This document shows positions 8,915 to 16,323 of a stretch of DNA of 33,975 bases, piece by piece (positions within the stretch are counted from its first letter, which is position 1; the number at the start of each line of letters is the position of its first letter). The stretch is from a virus. The notes beneath the pieces are model-generated. The model was not told where the DNA came from and made no database searches. It saw only the letters and a list, made by a program, of their open reading frames with translations. The DNA is taken from positions 1-33,975 of IMG/VR virus record IMGVR_UViG_3300022920_000389; one strand, 5' to 3'. Position numbers and translations under genes: made by a program.

Positions 8915-10042
8915 ATGGCAGTTTTGAATACAGAGAATAAAAAGCATCATACAGACCAGCTGGCATTTTTAGATGAAGGCCTAGGAATGCAACGCTATGA
9001 TGTGATGAAATATAAACAATTTGATAAACTAACTGAAAAGCAGTTGGGCTTCTTCTGGCAACCACAAGAAGTAGACGTAAGCAAAGATAGCAAGGACTTT
9101 AAAGACCTAACTGATCATGAACGTCATATTTTTACAAGTAATCTGAAGCGTCAGATTCTTTTGGATAGTGTACAAGGACGTAGTCCTAACCTGGCACTAC
9201 TTCCTATTGTAACATTGCCAGAATTGGAAACTTGGATTGAAACTTGGGCATTTAGTGAAACAATTCACTCACGCTCATATACACATATTATTCGTAATGT
9301 ATACTCAGACCCTAGTGTAGTATTTGATACAATGATGGATAATCCACGCATTACAGAATGTGCAGATGATATTTCAAAGTATTACGATGACTTAATTGAA
9401 TATACGCAATGGTACCAGCTTTTGGGCGAAGGTACACATACAGTTAATGGCAAGAAAATTGTAGTTGACAAGTATGAACTAAAGAAATTGATCTGGATGT
9501 GCATTAACAGTGTTAATGTACTAGAAGGCATTCGTTTTTATGTAAGTTTTGCATGCTCTTGGGCATTTGCAGAATTAAAGAAGATGGAAGGCAATGCTAA
9601 GATTATTAAGTTTATTGCTCGTGACGAAAATGTACATTTAGGTTCAACACAATACTTGCTATCAAAAGTATTAAAGCAAGAAGACCCAGACTTTGCTAAG
9701 ATTGCAAAAGAGTGCGAACCAGCAATTATACAAATGTTTGTTGATGCAGTTGAGCAAGAAAAAGAATGGGCTGAATACTTATTTAAAGATGGTTCGATGA
9801 TTGGTCTAAACACTGAACTACTTAATCAATATATCGAGTGGATTGCGTGTAAACGTATGACAGCTCTAGGACTTAAATGTCCATACACAACACCACAAGC
9901 GAATCCACTGCCGTGGACTCAAAAGTGGATCTCAGGTGCAGAGGTACAAGTTGCACCACAAGAGACTGAGATCAGCTCTTACGTTATCGGTGGCGTTAAA
10001 AAAGACGTTAGCGAAGATACATTTAAAGGATTTAGTTTATGA
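8915..10042 (+). CDS. nrdB: Class Ia ribonucleoside-diphosphate reductase, beta subunit
   Basis: Carries the diiron centre and tyrosyl radical that NrdA needs. The segment TWAFSETIHSRSYTHII holds the Glu and His iron ligands and the radical Tyr (E. coli Tyr122 equivalent). The acidic/His ligands of the second helix pair appear in the region FIARDENVHLG (Glu and His). Length is 375 residues, normal for the family, and the sequence is close to proteobacterial NrdB. The ribosome site AGGGGCC precedes the ATG by ~8 bases. The stop overlaps the glutaredoxin start (ATGA), so subunit and reductant are co-translated. Confidence 0.97.
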   Translation: MAVLNTENKKHHTDQLAFLDEGLGMQRYDVMKYKQFDKLTEKQLGFFWQPQEVDVSKDSKDFKDLTDHERHIFTSNLKRQILLDSVQGRSPNLALLPIVTLPELETWIETWAFSETIHSRSYTHIIRNVYSDPSVVFDTMMDNPRITECADDISKYYDDLIEYTQWYQLLGEGTHTVNGKKIVVDKYELKKLIWMCINSVNVLEGIRFYVSFACSWAFAELKKMEGNAKIIKFIARDENVHLGSTQYLLSKVLKQEDPDFAKIAKECEPAIIQMFVDAVEQEKEWAEYLFKDGSMIGLNTELLNQYIEWIACKRMTALGLKCPYTTPQANPLPWTQKWISGAEVQVAPQETEISSYVIGGVKKDVSEDTFKGFSL

Positions 10043-10290
10043 TTGAAATTTGGGGTAAACCTGCTTGTCCACATTGCGACCAAGCAAAAACAATCTGTGA
10101 GAAACGAAAACTTGATTATGTCTACAAACAACTAGATGTAGATTTCAATAGGGAAGAAATATTTGAAAACTTTCCTGGTGCAAGAACGTTTCCTCAGATT
10201 AAATTAAACGGAAAAATTATTGGTGGTAAGGATCAGTTGATCACTTATCTTGAAGAAACAGGCTATAACGGAACAGGACATGCACTATGA
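10039..10290 (+). CDS. grx: Glutaredoxin
   Basis: An 83-residue thioredoxin-fold protein with the redox motif Cys-Pro-His-Cys at residues 10-13, the cis-Pro segment Thr-Phe-Pro-Gln-Ile, and the glutathione-contact segment Ile-Gly-Gly-Lys-Asp. It likely reduces the C-terminal thiols of NrdA during each turnover. It overlaps nrdB upstream and the next gene downstream by ATGA, so the nrdB-grx-small protein run is translationally coupled. Typical length for phage glutaredoxins. Confidence 0.95.
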   Translation: MIEIWGKPACPHCDQAKTICEKRKLDYVYKQLDVDFNREEIFENFPGARTFPQIKLNGKIIGGKDQLITYLEETGYNGTGHAL

Positions 10291-10580
10291 TTATTGAAGC
10301 ACCTTACACAGTGGGAGATGTAGTTAGTATTAAAATTACATCAGGAGAAGAAATGGTTGGGCGTTTAGATTCAGAAGACGGATCTGCATGCACAGTTAGC
10401 AAACCACTAATGTTGATGGCAACAGAAAACGGCGTGGGCTTTGCTCCATTCATGTTTACTGTTAATCCATCAGGTAAAATAAAAATTAAAAACACAGGTA
10501 TTATTTGTATTACAAAAACTGCTAAAGATGCAGCAGATATGTATACCCAAAATACTAGTGGACTGGTGGCGGTAGCTTAA
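10287..10580 (+). CDS. Small beta-rich protein, possibly Sm/SH3-like barrel
   Basis: 97 residues starting in an ATGA overlap with the glutaredoxin gene. The first ~70 residues read as five beta strands, with a segment Gly-Asp-Val-Val-Ser-Ile-Lys-Ile-Thr-Ser-Gly-Glu-Glu-Met-Val-Gly that resembles the Sm1-type strand-turn-strand of LSm proteins. The last ~30 residues are polar and helical. An RNA-binding or structural role is possible, but the similarity is judged by eye and weak. Position bridges the nucleotide-metabolism block and the spike genes. Confidence 0.5.
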   Translation: MIIEAPYTVGDVVSIKITSGEEMVGRLDSEDGSACTVSKPLMLMATENGVGFAPFMFTVNPSGKIKIKNTGIICITKTAKDAADMYTQNTSGLVAVA

Positions 10581-10581
10581 C

Positions 10582-11238
10582 ATGGCATGCGTATCTATTG
10601 ATTTAAATTCTGGATTTGGTAATGCACTTGGTAGTTTACAAAATACATCAAGTGCATTGATGGCGTTGTCAAGTGACTCATGTAGTATCCTTGGAGCAAT
10701 CCCAGGATTAGACGCTATTGAAGCTGGCATTCAAGATGTATTTGCAGCAGTAGCAGGTATTACATCAGCAATTAACGATGCTCTTGGAAGAATTATGTCA
10801 TCTATCAATAATATTATTGCCACCGCTGTCGCAGCAGTACAAAATATTATTAATAATTTGTTGAATGTATTCAACAGCGTAGTTGATGCTATTAGCGGGG
10901 TTGTATCACAAGTAACAGGTATGATTGATAACTTTATTAATGTTGCGGCGGCACAAGCTAATTTGTCCGGCATACTAAGTTGTATTGGCGTAATTGGCAA
11001 ATTATCTGGCATGCCAGCTGGAGTAAGTAGTGAAATTGACAATCTATCTGCCAAACTTGCAAGCGGTACCGCCGTAAGTGATATTGTAGCAGATGGCATT
11101 GCCGATATTAAAAATGCAGCAGTCGACAGTGCAACTAGTGGATTAAACGATATTATGGGCAATCTGACTGACCCTATTACCAGTAAATTAGACTCAATTG
11201 ATCTTGGTATCGCTAGTATTGAGTTATTCCAATGTTAA
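10582..11238 (+). CDS. Hydrophobic helical phage protein next to PAAR spike tip, 218 aa
   Basis: Very rich in Ala, Ile, Ser, Gly, Asn and Val, with long amphipathic helical stretches (residues ~45-120) and few charged residues, yet no clear membrane anchor. The composition resembles tail-associated helical proteins. It lies directly before a PAAR-repeat gene, so a role in the baseplate or spike complex is plausible. No catalytic motif. Family not identified. Confidence 0.6.
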   Translation: MACVSIDLNSGFGNALGSLQNTSSALMALSSDSCSILGAIPGLDAIEAGIQDVFAAVAGITSAINDALGRIMSSINNIIATAVAAVQNIINNLLNVFNSVVDAISGVVSQVTGMIDNFINVAAAQANLSGILSCIGVIGKLSGMPAGVSSEIDNLSAKLASGTAVSDIVADGIADIKNAAVDSATSGLNDIMGNLTDPITSKLDSIDLGIASIELFQC

Positions 11239-11247
11239 GGTATTCTG

Positions 11248-11562
11248 ATGCCTAGAGGGGTAGCACGCCTAAACGATAATACTATTGGTACTTGTTATCA
11301 CCCTAGCCATTTAACGCCCATTACTGTTAGTGGTAAGATTATTACAGCCAGCGGCACGTATATCGTAAATAACCGCGGTGCCGCTAGATTAAATGATCTT
11401 GTTTTAACAAGTTGTGGCCATCACGATTTTATTAATAGCGCAAGCAGCACTTGTATTGCTGACCCACGCCCTGTGGCCAGACTAAATGACACTGTAGGTA
11501 AAAACGGCATCTATGTAGCAAAGATTATCACTGCCAGTGGCGATGTTATTGCAGATAATTAA
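11248..11562 (+). CDS. PAAR-repeat spike-tip protein (T4 gp5.4-like)
   Basis: 104 residues with the PAAR pattern: three repeats of an Arg-Leu-Asn-Asp-type element (near residues 7-10, 47-50 and 78-81), each following Val/Ala-Ala-Arg or Val-Ala-Arg, with conserved Cys and His residues (Cys-Tyr-His, Cys-Gly-His-His, Thr-Cys) that could bind a metal ion. PAAR proteins form the sharp conical tip on the central tail spike of contractile-tailed phages and type VI secretion systems; T4 gp5.4 is the phage example. The ribosome site AAGG precedes the ATG. The short length fits an isolated tip without effector extension. Confidence 0.85.
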   Translation: MPRGVARLNDNTIGTCYHPSHLTPITVSGKIITASGTYIVNNRGAARLNDLVLTSCGHHDFINSASSTCIADPRPVARLNDTVGKNGIYVAKIITASGDVIADN

Positions 11563-11601
11563 AAAAAAGTAAAAAAAGTTTACAAAAGTAATACTTTTTA
11601 C

Positions 11602-11633
11602 TTGACATTCCCCGTTTTGGTTGTTAGTATAGT
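11602..11633 (+). promoter_or_regulatory. Sigma70-like promoter
   Basis: TTGACA at 11602-11607, then 17 bases, then TAGTAT at 11625-11630 (TATAGT at 11628-11633 is the alternative with 20 bases). It sits in the gap before the gene at 11673. A weak A/T-only hairpin (GTAAAAA with TTTTTAC, about 11570-11601) just upstream could close the previous operon but is not convincing as a terminator. Confidence 0.65.
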
Positions 11634-11672
11634 AGAGTAAATACAAACAATTAACAACGGTGAGAATAACAA

Positions 11673-11957
11673 ATGAGAGCTAAATCAGGACCAGATGGCG
11701 TAAAGCGTATCAATGCCAAGGTTGAAATCCCCATGTCACATTCAGATGTAAGCGACTTTGTACTAAGTGCGGTTTATCACGGCACTTCAGTTGATGATGT
11801 ACAAATGCTCAACAAGCGTGAGTTATTGCGTGTAGCAAAAGATCAAATATTCACACATGGCGCAGTAAAACCAAGGGCGCTAGCTAACGAAGTCAATAAC
11901 GACACAGACGTAATTATTCGTAACTATGTAAAGCGAATGTTTCCAGAACTTGTTTGA
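11673..11957 (+). CDS. Hypothetical protein, 94 aa
   Basis: ATG preceded by GGTGAG at a normal distance and by a sigma70-like promoter. The protein is mixed alpha/beta with a helix around residues 44-56 (Asn-Lys-Arg-Glu-Leu-Leu-Arg-Val-Ala-Lys) and a basic C-terminal helix ending in a Lys-Arg-Met-Phe-Pro segment. It could be a small regulator expressed early, but no helix-turn-helix can be assigned with confidence. First gene of a three-gene run with the exported proteins downstream. Confidence 0.6.
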   Translation: MRAKSGPDGVKRINAKVEIPMSHSDVSDFVLSAVYHGTSVDDVQMLNKRELLRVAKDQIFTHGAVKPRALANEVNNDTDVIIRNYVKRMFPELV

Positions 11958-11968
11958 GGAATAAAACT

Positions 11969-12346
11969 ATGAAAAACGTATTATACACTATTGCATTAAT
12001 TTTGACGGCATCAACAGTATCAGCACATGAAATTGGTACAGACCATTTACATGTTGGAGATACACAATCTGACGTAAATGTAACAATTGAGACTGACGTT
12101 CATGTACACACTCATCGTACAGGGCGTGTTGTAAATTCTCGACCAGTACATAGGCATGGACACCACCATTGTCGTATAGTACGTGATTATGTTCCAAACC
12201 ATGGATTTACAAGTGTACGCAAATGCGACAAGCCTCGGCATCATCGCACACACTGGGTACTAACAATTGTATCAGATGGCATTTATTATGAAGTGACATC
12301 AAGAAACAAAGTACGAATTGGCGCTTCATACCGCCTTTCAAATTAA
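11969..12346 (+). CDS. Exported His-rich small protein
   Basis: I choose the ATG at 11969 because TGAGGA lies eight bases upstream and the protein then begins with a signal peptide: Met-Lys-Asn, a hydrophobic core of ~12 residues, and a Val-Ser-Ala cleavage site before His-Glu-Ile. A TTG at 11954 would add five residues. The mature part (~105 residues) is unusually rich in His, with His-x-His pairs near residues 45-49 and a cluster Arg-His-Gly-His-His-His-Cys, plus two Cys. This suggests metal binding in the periplasm or cell envelope. Function unknown. Confidence 0.65.
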   Translation: MKNVLYTIALILTASTVSAHEIGTDHLHVGDTQSDVNVTIETDVHVHTHRTGRVVNSRPVHRHGHHHCRIVRDYVPNHGFTSVRKCDKPRHHRTHWVLTIVSDGIYYEVTSRNKVRIGASYRLSN

Positions 12347-12356
12347 GGATAATCTG

Positions 12357-13679
12357 ATGTTAAAATATTTAATTCCAGCATTGGTATTTGCCACTAGTAT
12401 AAATGCAGCTGCTCCTGAGCAATCCCTCAAGCCTAAATTACGTCCAGCTAACTTGGTAAATGTGAATACTAATCGTAGTAAGCTTATTGATTATTCAGTA
12501 CAATATAAGTTTGAATATGATAAGTTTGAATTTATTGAAAATCCATCTGAATATAAACGTATCGCAACCACACACTGGGAAGACTTCAATAGATTTATGC
12601 GCCCACGGGTACTTGAATATTCTATGAAGTGCCTAACCATGTTGAAACAAGACCAAGCAATGTTTAACTGGCAAGGAGATAAAGATCAAACAGTAGCGAA
12701 TAAGGTGCAACGATGTAGTGGTGCAATATCATTTGCTATGGCATACTTTTACGCTCATGATGAAAAGCATCAATTTGTAACAGAGTTTTTTAATGAAGCA
12801 CTTCCAATGTGGATTGAAAAGGAAGCATTTGTACTTAAAGATGTACGTGATGAGTTTGGTTTCCAATTAGATATACCAAACGATAATATACGCTATAATA
12901 TTTTTCACTCATACTATGTATTTGGGGAATGGGCAGGTGTTCGATCCAAAGAACTAGATAACAAAATGCTAGCCTATTGGGAGAAAACTGAAAAGTATAA
13001 TACTTCCAGTGTTTGGGCACGAGACGTTGATAAATGCGTTATTATGAACGACGAAAATCCACAACACCCTAATTTTAGTAGCGTGTACAAACGTGGCACA
13101 AAAGATGGTAGCCATGGGTTATGTGATAATGGTGCAGCACGTTATGCTTATCATTTAGCACTAACAGGCCTGTACTATAAAAATAGTGACTATATTAACG
13201 AAGCCATATGGGTCGCTACAAACATTGCTGGCGGCGCATCACAAAACGGTTCAACAGTTGACTCAGTACGTGGCGGTCAAGCACCTGTGTATATGATTAA
13301 AACAGCAGACTACTTAGATCGTGTAGCAGTTGAATTGGACTATTATTTAGGTTTGAACATTAGAGATAACGCACACCCAAAAACTAATGTCACAATACAA
13401 ACGGTAATTGAGCGTGGACTTGAAGTATGGCTAAACCCTGAAATCAATTATGATTATGCGAGATTGAACGAAATGTGGCGTAAAGCAGAAGATGTGCAAG
13501 GACAAGAACTAGATGGCGGACAGCCTGTGGTAGTTATGCAAGCTAAACATGTACAACAGATGATTGGCGACTGGGCCTGGAATAATCCAGAACTTGATTC
13601 ACATCGCGATAAAGAATGGGCATTCCAAATGGGAGTACGCAGACAAGCACTAAAAGAATCACGTGAACTACTAAATTAA
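12357..13679 (+). CDS. Exported ~440-residue protein, weakly alginate-lyase-like
   Basis: The ATG at 12357 has AAGGAT just upstream and gives a signal peptide (Met-Leu-Lys, hydrophobic core, Ala-rich cleavage region near residue 19). The upstream ATG at 12318 would bury the signal sequence and overlap the previous gene. The mature protein is helix-rich with many aromatic residues and repeated helical hairpins. A segment with Ser-His-Gly, Asn-Gly-Ala-Ala-Arg-Tyr-Ala, Asn-Gly-Ser and Arg-Gly-Gly-Gln (about residues 250-320) resembles the catalytic region of alpha/alpha-toroid alginate lyases. A secreted polysaccharide-degrading enzyme is therefore possible, but the match is by eye. Stop at 13677-13679, just before a promoter for tRNAs. 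Confidence 0.6.
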   Translation: MLKYLIPALVFATSINAAAPEQSLKPKLRPANLVNVNTNRSKLIDYSVQYKFEYDKFEFIENPSEYKRIATTHWEDFNRFMRPRVLEYSMKCLTMLKQDQAMFNWQGDKDQTVANKVQRCSGAISFAMAYFYAHDEKHQFVTEFFNEALPMWIEKEAFVLKDVRDEFGFQLDIPNDNIRYNIFHSYYVFGEWAGVRSKELDNKMLAYWEKTEKYNTSSVWARDVDKCVIMNDENPQHPNFSSVYKRGTKDGSHGLCDNGAARYAYHLALTGLYYKNSDYINEAIWVATNIAGGASQNGSTVDSVRGGQAPVYMIKTADYLDRVAVELDYYLGLNIRDNAHPKTNVTIQTVIERGLEVWLNPEINYDYARLNEMWRKAEDVQGQELDGGQPVVVMQAKHVQQMIGDWAWNNPELDSHRDKEWAFQMGVRRQALKESRELLN

Positions 13680-13682
13680 AAC

Positions 13683-13714
13683 TTGACTTTTAAGCGTGTT
13701 TAATGTAGTATAAT
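13683..13714 (+). promoter_or_regulatory. Sigma70-like promoter for tRNA cluster
   Basis: TTGACT at 13683-13688, 17 bases, TAGTAT at 13706-13711; an exact TATAAT overlaps at 13709-13714 (20-base spacer). The layout matches the promoter at 11602. It would drive tRNA-Thr, the folded RNA, tRNA-Leu and tRNA-Ala. Confidence 0.65.
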
Positions 13715-13724
13715 GGAATAGAAG

Positions 13725-13731
13725 ATAAATA
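13725..13731 (+). promoter_or_regulatory. Late promoter-like element (ATAAATA) before tRNA-Thr
   Basis: GATAAATA ends 28 bases before tRNA-Thr and just downstream of the sigma70-like promoter, which would allow both early and late transcription of the tRNAs. Short motif, so chance occurrence in AT-rich DNA is possible. Confidence 0.35.
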
Positions 13732-13759
13732 ATATTAGCAGTTAATGAAAGTTAACTTC

Positions 13760-13835
13760 GCTCCTATAGCTCAGTTGGTAGAGCAACTGATTTGTAATCA
13801 GTAGGTCCGCGGTTCAAGTCCGTGTGGGAGCACCA
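13760..13835 (+). tRNA. tRNA-Thr (UGU)
   Basis: Cloverleaf with acceptor stem GCTCCTA paired to TGGGAGC (one G-T pair), D-arm with AGCTCAGTTGGTAGAG, anticodon stem ACTGA/TCAGT with loop TTTGTAA (anticodon TGT), T-arm GGTTCAAGTC, and encoded CCA. Confidence 0.95.
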
Positions 13836-13844
13836 TATAACAAC

Positions 13845-13938
13845 ACCTTCCAGGCTTAACATAGTTAGCTCAATACCGGAAGGTTACTTATGACCCAAGG
13901 TCACTGTACTGGTCTTGTCACCTGTATACACCTGGGTC
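13845..13938 (+). ncRNA. Folded RNA candidate between tRNA-Thr and tRNA-Leu
   Basis: Two adjacent hairpins fill the tRNA spacer. Hairpin 1: ACCTTCC (13845-13851) pairs with GGAAGGT (13878-13884); inside it GCTtAAC pairs with GTTAGC around a three-base ATA loop. Hairpin 2: GACCCA (13892-13897) pairs with TGGGTC (13933-13938), continued by GGT/ACC after a bulged A. It lacks the D- and T-arm consensus of a tRNA. It could be a small phage RNA, a processing element or a tRNA remnant. Confidence 0.4.
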
Positions 13939-13949
13939 TTCCTAACAAT

Positions 13950-14034
13950 GCGCCTGTGGTGAAATTGGTAGACACGCTAGATTTAGGTTCTAGTGCTTTA
14001 CGGCGTGGGGGTTCAAGTCCCTCCAGGCGCACCA
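13950..14034 (+). tRNA. tRNA-Leu (UAG)
   Basis: Class II tRNA with a long variable arm. Acceptor GCGCCTG/CAGGCGC, anticodon stem CTAGA/TCTAG with loop TTTAGGT (anticodon TAG), T-arm GGGGGTTCAAGTCCCTC, encoded CCA. Confidence 0.95.
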
Positions 14035-14074
14035 AATGTTTAATAGTACACGGACGAAATGAAGGACGTTTATG

Positions 14075-14081
14075 ATAAATA
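14075..14081 (+). promoter_or_regulatory. Late promoter-like element (ATAAATA) before tRNA-Ala
   Basis: GATAAATA ends 16 bases before tRNA-Ala. It is one of five GATAAATA copies found in or beside the tRNA regions; significance is uncertain at this length. Confidence 0.3.
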
Positions 14082-14097
14082 AAAAGGAATACTAATT

Positions 14098-14173
14098 GGG
14101 GCATTAGCTCAGCTGGGAGAGCACCTGCTTTGCAAGCAGGGGGTCAACGGTTCGATCCCGTTATGCTCCACCA
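14098..14173 (+). tRNA. tRNA-Ala (UGC)
   Basis: Acceptor GGGGCAT pairs with ATGCTCC (one G-T), D-arm AGCTCAGCTGGGAGAGC, anticodon stem CCTGC/GCAGG with loop TTTGCAA (anticodon TGC), T-arm with GGTTCGATCCC, encoded CCA. Confidence 0.95.
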
Positions 14174-14181
14174 ATTATTAT

Positions 14182-14217
14182 AAACCCTTGGTACATTGTA
14201 TCAAGGGTTTTCCTTTG
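14182..14217 (+). terminator. Rho-independent terminator after tRNA-Ala
   Basis: AAACCCTTG (14182-14190) pairs with CAAGGGTTT (14202-14210) around an 11-base loop, followed by a T-rich tail. It closes the three-tRNA transcript. Confidence 0.8.
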
Positions 14218-14225
14218 CTTTTCAG

Positions 14226-14232
14226 ATAAATA
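14226..14232 (+). promoter_or_regulatory. T4-type late promoter element (ATAAATA)
   Basis: GATAAATA lies 32 bases before the ATG at 14265, directly after the terminator, so it is the only visible promoter signal for that gene. Spacing equals that of the element at 2101. Confidence 0.5.
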
Positions 14233-14264
14233 TATATGTTATATAACCAAAGGAGGTACAACTA

Positions 14265-14588
14265 ATGTACACACTAAAATCAAAAATGTCTTCACTTCTA
14301 TCTGCAGAACAGACTTGGGAAGACACATCAGCATGGGAAGCAGCTCACAGCATTTCATGTGACGCAATTGTTGCAGAAGTACCAGGACTAACAAGTGTAG
14401 TTCTAGAACTTCAAGCAGATAAACGTTCAGTAATTCGTACACTAACATATGATGATGTTGATGCACGTAATTCACATTTCTTTAATGATGACATGCCAAC
14501 GCTACGTAAGCCTGGTCTGTTTGCAGTAGAATTTATTGAAGAATCAGAAGAGACACCGCCAAAGCCAGAAGGTTGGTTCGAAAATTAA
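14265..14588 (+). CDS. Hypothetical protein, 107 aa, with strong ribosome site
   Basis: An AAAGGAGGT Shine-Dalgarno sequence nine bases upstream is one of the strongest in the window, so high expression is likely. The protein has a helical N-terminal half and beta-like segments in the second half, and an acidic, Pro-rich tail (Glu-Glu-Thr-Pro-Pro-Lys-Pro). It stands alone between a terminator and the convergent minus-strand operon; the stop codons of the two face each other and overlap by four bases at 14585-14588. Family not recognised. Confidence 0.7.
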   Translation: MYTLKSKMSSLLSAEQTWEDTSAWEAAHSISCDAIVAEVPGLTSVVLELQADKRSVIRTLTYDDVDARNSHFFNDDMPTLRKPGLFAVEFIEESEETPPKPEGWFEN

Positions 14589-15211
14589 TAAAAATTGAAA
14601 GCCCAGTGCTTTTCACGACACCACCAACAGTCCTCACAAGGACGTGGTGGTGTTTCACTTTCACAGCTTATAGTTAAAGCTGCCAAGTCCATAATATCAT
14701 ATTGCTGATATAGTTCAGCTACTTTTTTCTTAGTATGATTTACAAATGGCTGATAATGATATACAACCTTTCCATTTATTACCATACTTTTTGTTTTTTC
14801 CTCGCCTGGGGTATCACGAGTAAAATCTCTGTCGTCAGTTAACAAATTTTTAACATCTTGTGGGTTAGCAGTCATGCCACTAAACAATCCATCTATATTA
14901 TATTTTTCTACTAATGCACGAGTAATGTTACCACGTCTTGTTCTTGCATCAGCTCTGTCTTCATAACGAGTAATTTTGTGTTCTATAATTCTGTTGGGAA
15001 ATAAATCTTCAAACTTTTCTCTAATACCATTAACATATTCTAAGTTATAATAGTTGAGGTGTTTGTGAGTTGCAGTACTAAGTACTACCTTGCTATTGGG
15101 CAATTCTTTAAGAATCATGTAGGTTAATAGAAAACTATCCAACCCACCACTTAATGTACTTAGGTACACTTTATGGTCTGGAACGCACGAAACGCCTAGA
15201 AACGTTTCCAT
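14585..15211 (-). CDS. PP-loop ATP pyrophosphatase, QueC-like
   Basis: Ser-Gly-Gly-Leu-Asp-Ser at residues 21-26 is the SGGxDS pyrophosphate-binding loop of N-type ATP pyrophosphatases, which adenylate a substrate before amidation or thiolation. The C-terminus has Cys-x8-Cys-x2-Cys-x2-Cys followed by Arg-x-Lys-His-Trp-Ala-Phe, matching the zinc-binding end of QueC (7-cyano-7-deazaguanine synthase). At 208 residues it is near QueC length. No queD, queE or folE is seen nearby, so it may use host precursor or act on a different substrate. AGGA lies upstream of the ATG. It is the last gene of the minus-strand operon and overlaps the previous gene by 16 bases. Confidence 0.75.
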   Translation of the reverse strand: METFLGVSCVPDHKVYLSTLSGGLDSFLLTYMILKELPNSKVVLSTATHKHLNYYNLEYVNGIREKFEDLFPNRIIEHKITRYEDRADARTRRGNITRALVEKYNIDGLFSGMTANPQDVKNLLTDDRDFTRDTPGEEKTKSMVINGKVVYHYQPFVNHTKKKVAELYQQYDIMDLAALTISCESETPPRPCEDCWWCREKHWAFNFY

Positions 15212-16323
15212 AGTGATTTCCTACTGTTTTCGCCCATAGAAATAAGGGCTTTGGAAACACTGATTCCATTAAATTCATTTTTGCAATGGTCATTGCCATA
15301 TACCGCTAAATCTGGATTATACGTATTTAAAGTGTTCACGAAGAGCCTGGAATTTTCAAAGCTCTGATCACTAGTTTTCATAATGTTAGCAGGCAATCTT
15401 TTTAACGCACCATTCCACCAAAAAGCACCATTGCCGTTAAGTTTAAGCTTTTTGAGAGTTTTGTTCAATAAGTCGTTATCGCTAAAGTTAACATGATTAA
15501 ATGTATGCTTGCATTGCTGGTATTTTTGCCAATGCTCAATCCATCCTTCATCACCAAAAGTTTCAATAACATGATCCCAACACCTACGTGCTGCTTTGTG
15601 ATGACTATGAAGTCTATTTTTTCCATTATACAATTCAAGCATTGGAAACTTTTCATAAATGTGATCCATCCAAGCATAGTAATCATGCCCGTCCCAATTC
15701 TTAATTGTATACTCTCTAACATACAAGCTCATAGGACTGACATCCATATGATGTATGCGAGTTTTCTTGTCAAATGTACTAAGGTTTAAAACGTAGTTGA
15801 TATAAAATCCACTACTTACAGTCATTGCAAAATCTAAATGATCGTGTAGCTTTTCTGGTTTTGGTATTTCATTATGAATAATGTAACTAATATTACTGTT
15901 ATGTGTTAATGTTGCCATTACTCCACTATGTGTAAGTGCAAACGTATCGTCATTAGTTGCATCAATAAATGGATAATGTCTGTCTAATTGAATTTTTGCT
16001 TCGCCAGTTTTTCCTGGTTTGACAACTGCAATATTTTCATTGTCAAAGCTAATAAGTCCAGCGTCACATTCTTCAACTTGTTTTCGTACACTACTTTCCC
16101 AATAGCTATATTCAAATACGATACCAGGATTTAAGATAATAAGATATTCATAATTTTCCATTGGTATTTTTCGATAGTCATCAGTTTCATAAAATGAGTA
16201 ATCACTATCTCCCACACGGTCAGCCATACAATAATCAAAATTTAACTGAGTGTAATTTTTAGCTACATCGTATTTCCAGCTATGTTGTCTTTGTGGATCT
16301 ATTAATAATACAACTGCCTTCAT
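15196..16323 (-). CDS. Unknown 375-residue protein in accessory operon
   Basis: Starts in an ATGA overlap with the upstream sulfotransferase-like gene. The first ~110 residues look alpha/beta (an N-terminal Lys-Ala-Val-Val-Leu-Leu-Ile-Asp strand, and later Tyr-Leu-Ile-Ile-Leu-Asn-Pro-Gly), in the manner of nucleotide-sugar-binding folds, but no DxD motif is obvious. The middle is His-rich (His-His, His-Ser-His-His). No transmembrane segment. A glycosyltransferase-like role would fit the operon, but this is a guess; treat as unknown. Confidence 0.7.
   Translation of the reverse strand: MKAVVLLIDPQRQHSWKYDVAKNYTQLNFDYCMADRVGDSDYSFYETDDYRKIPMENYEYLIILNPGIVFEYSYWESSVRKQVEECDAGLISFDNENIAVVKPGKTGEAKIQLDRHYPFIDATNDDTFALTHSGVMATLTHNSNISYIIHNEIPKPEKLHDHLDFAMTVSSGFYINYVLNLSTFDKKTRIHHMDVSPMSLYVREYTIKNWDGHDYYAWMDHIYEKFPMLELYNGKNRLHSHHKAARRCWDHVIETFGDEGWIEHWQKYQQCKHTFNHVNFSDNDLLNKTLKKLKLNGNGAFWWNGALKRLPANIMKTSDQSFENSRLFVNTLNTYNPDLAVYGNDHCKNEFNGISVSKALISMGENSRKSLWKRF

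Noticed and set aside
10731-11162. 143-codon minus-strand frame opposite the helical protein gene
   Set aside because: Shadow frame from the Ala/Ile-rich composition of the plus-strand gene.
11563-11601. Possible terminator hairpin after the PAAR gene
   Set aside because: Stem is only A-T pairs (GTAAAAA/TTTTTAC) with a long loop and no separate T run; too weak to list as a terminator.
13890-14075. Open frame across tRNA-Leu on the plus strand
   Set aside because: It runs through a clear tRNA and a structured spacer; the coding look is accidental.
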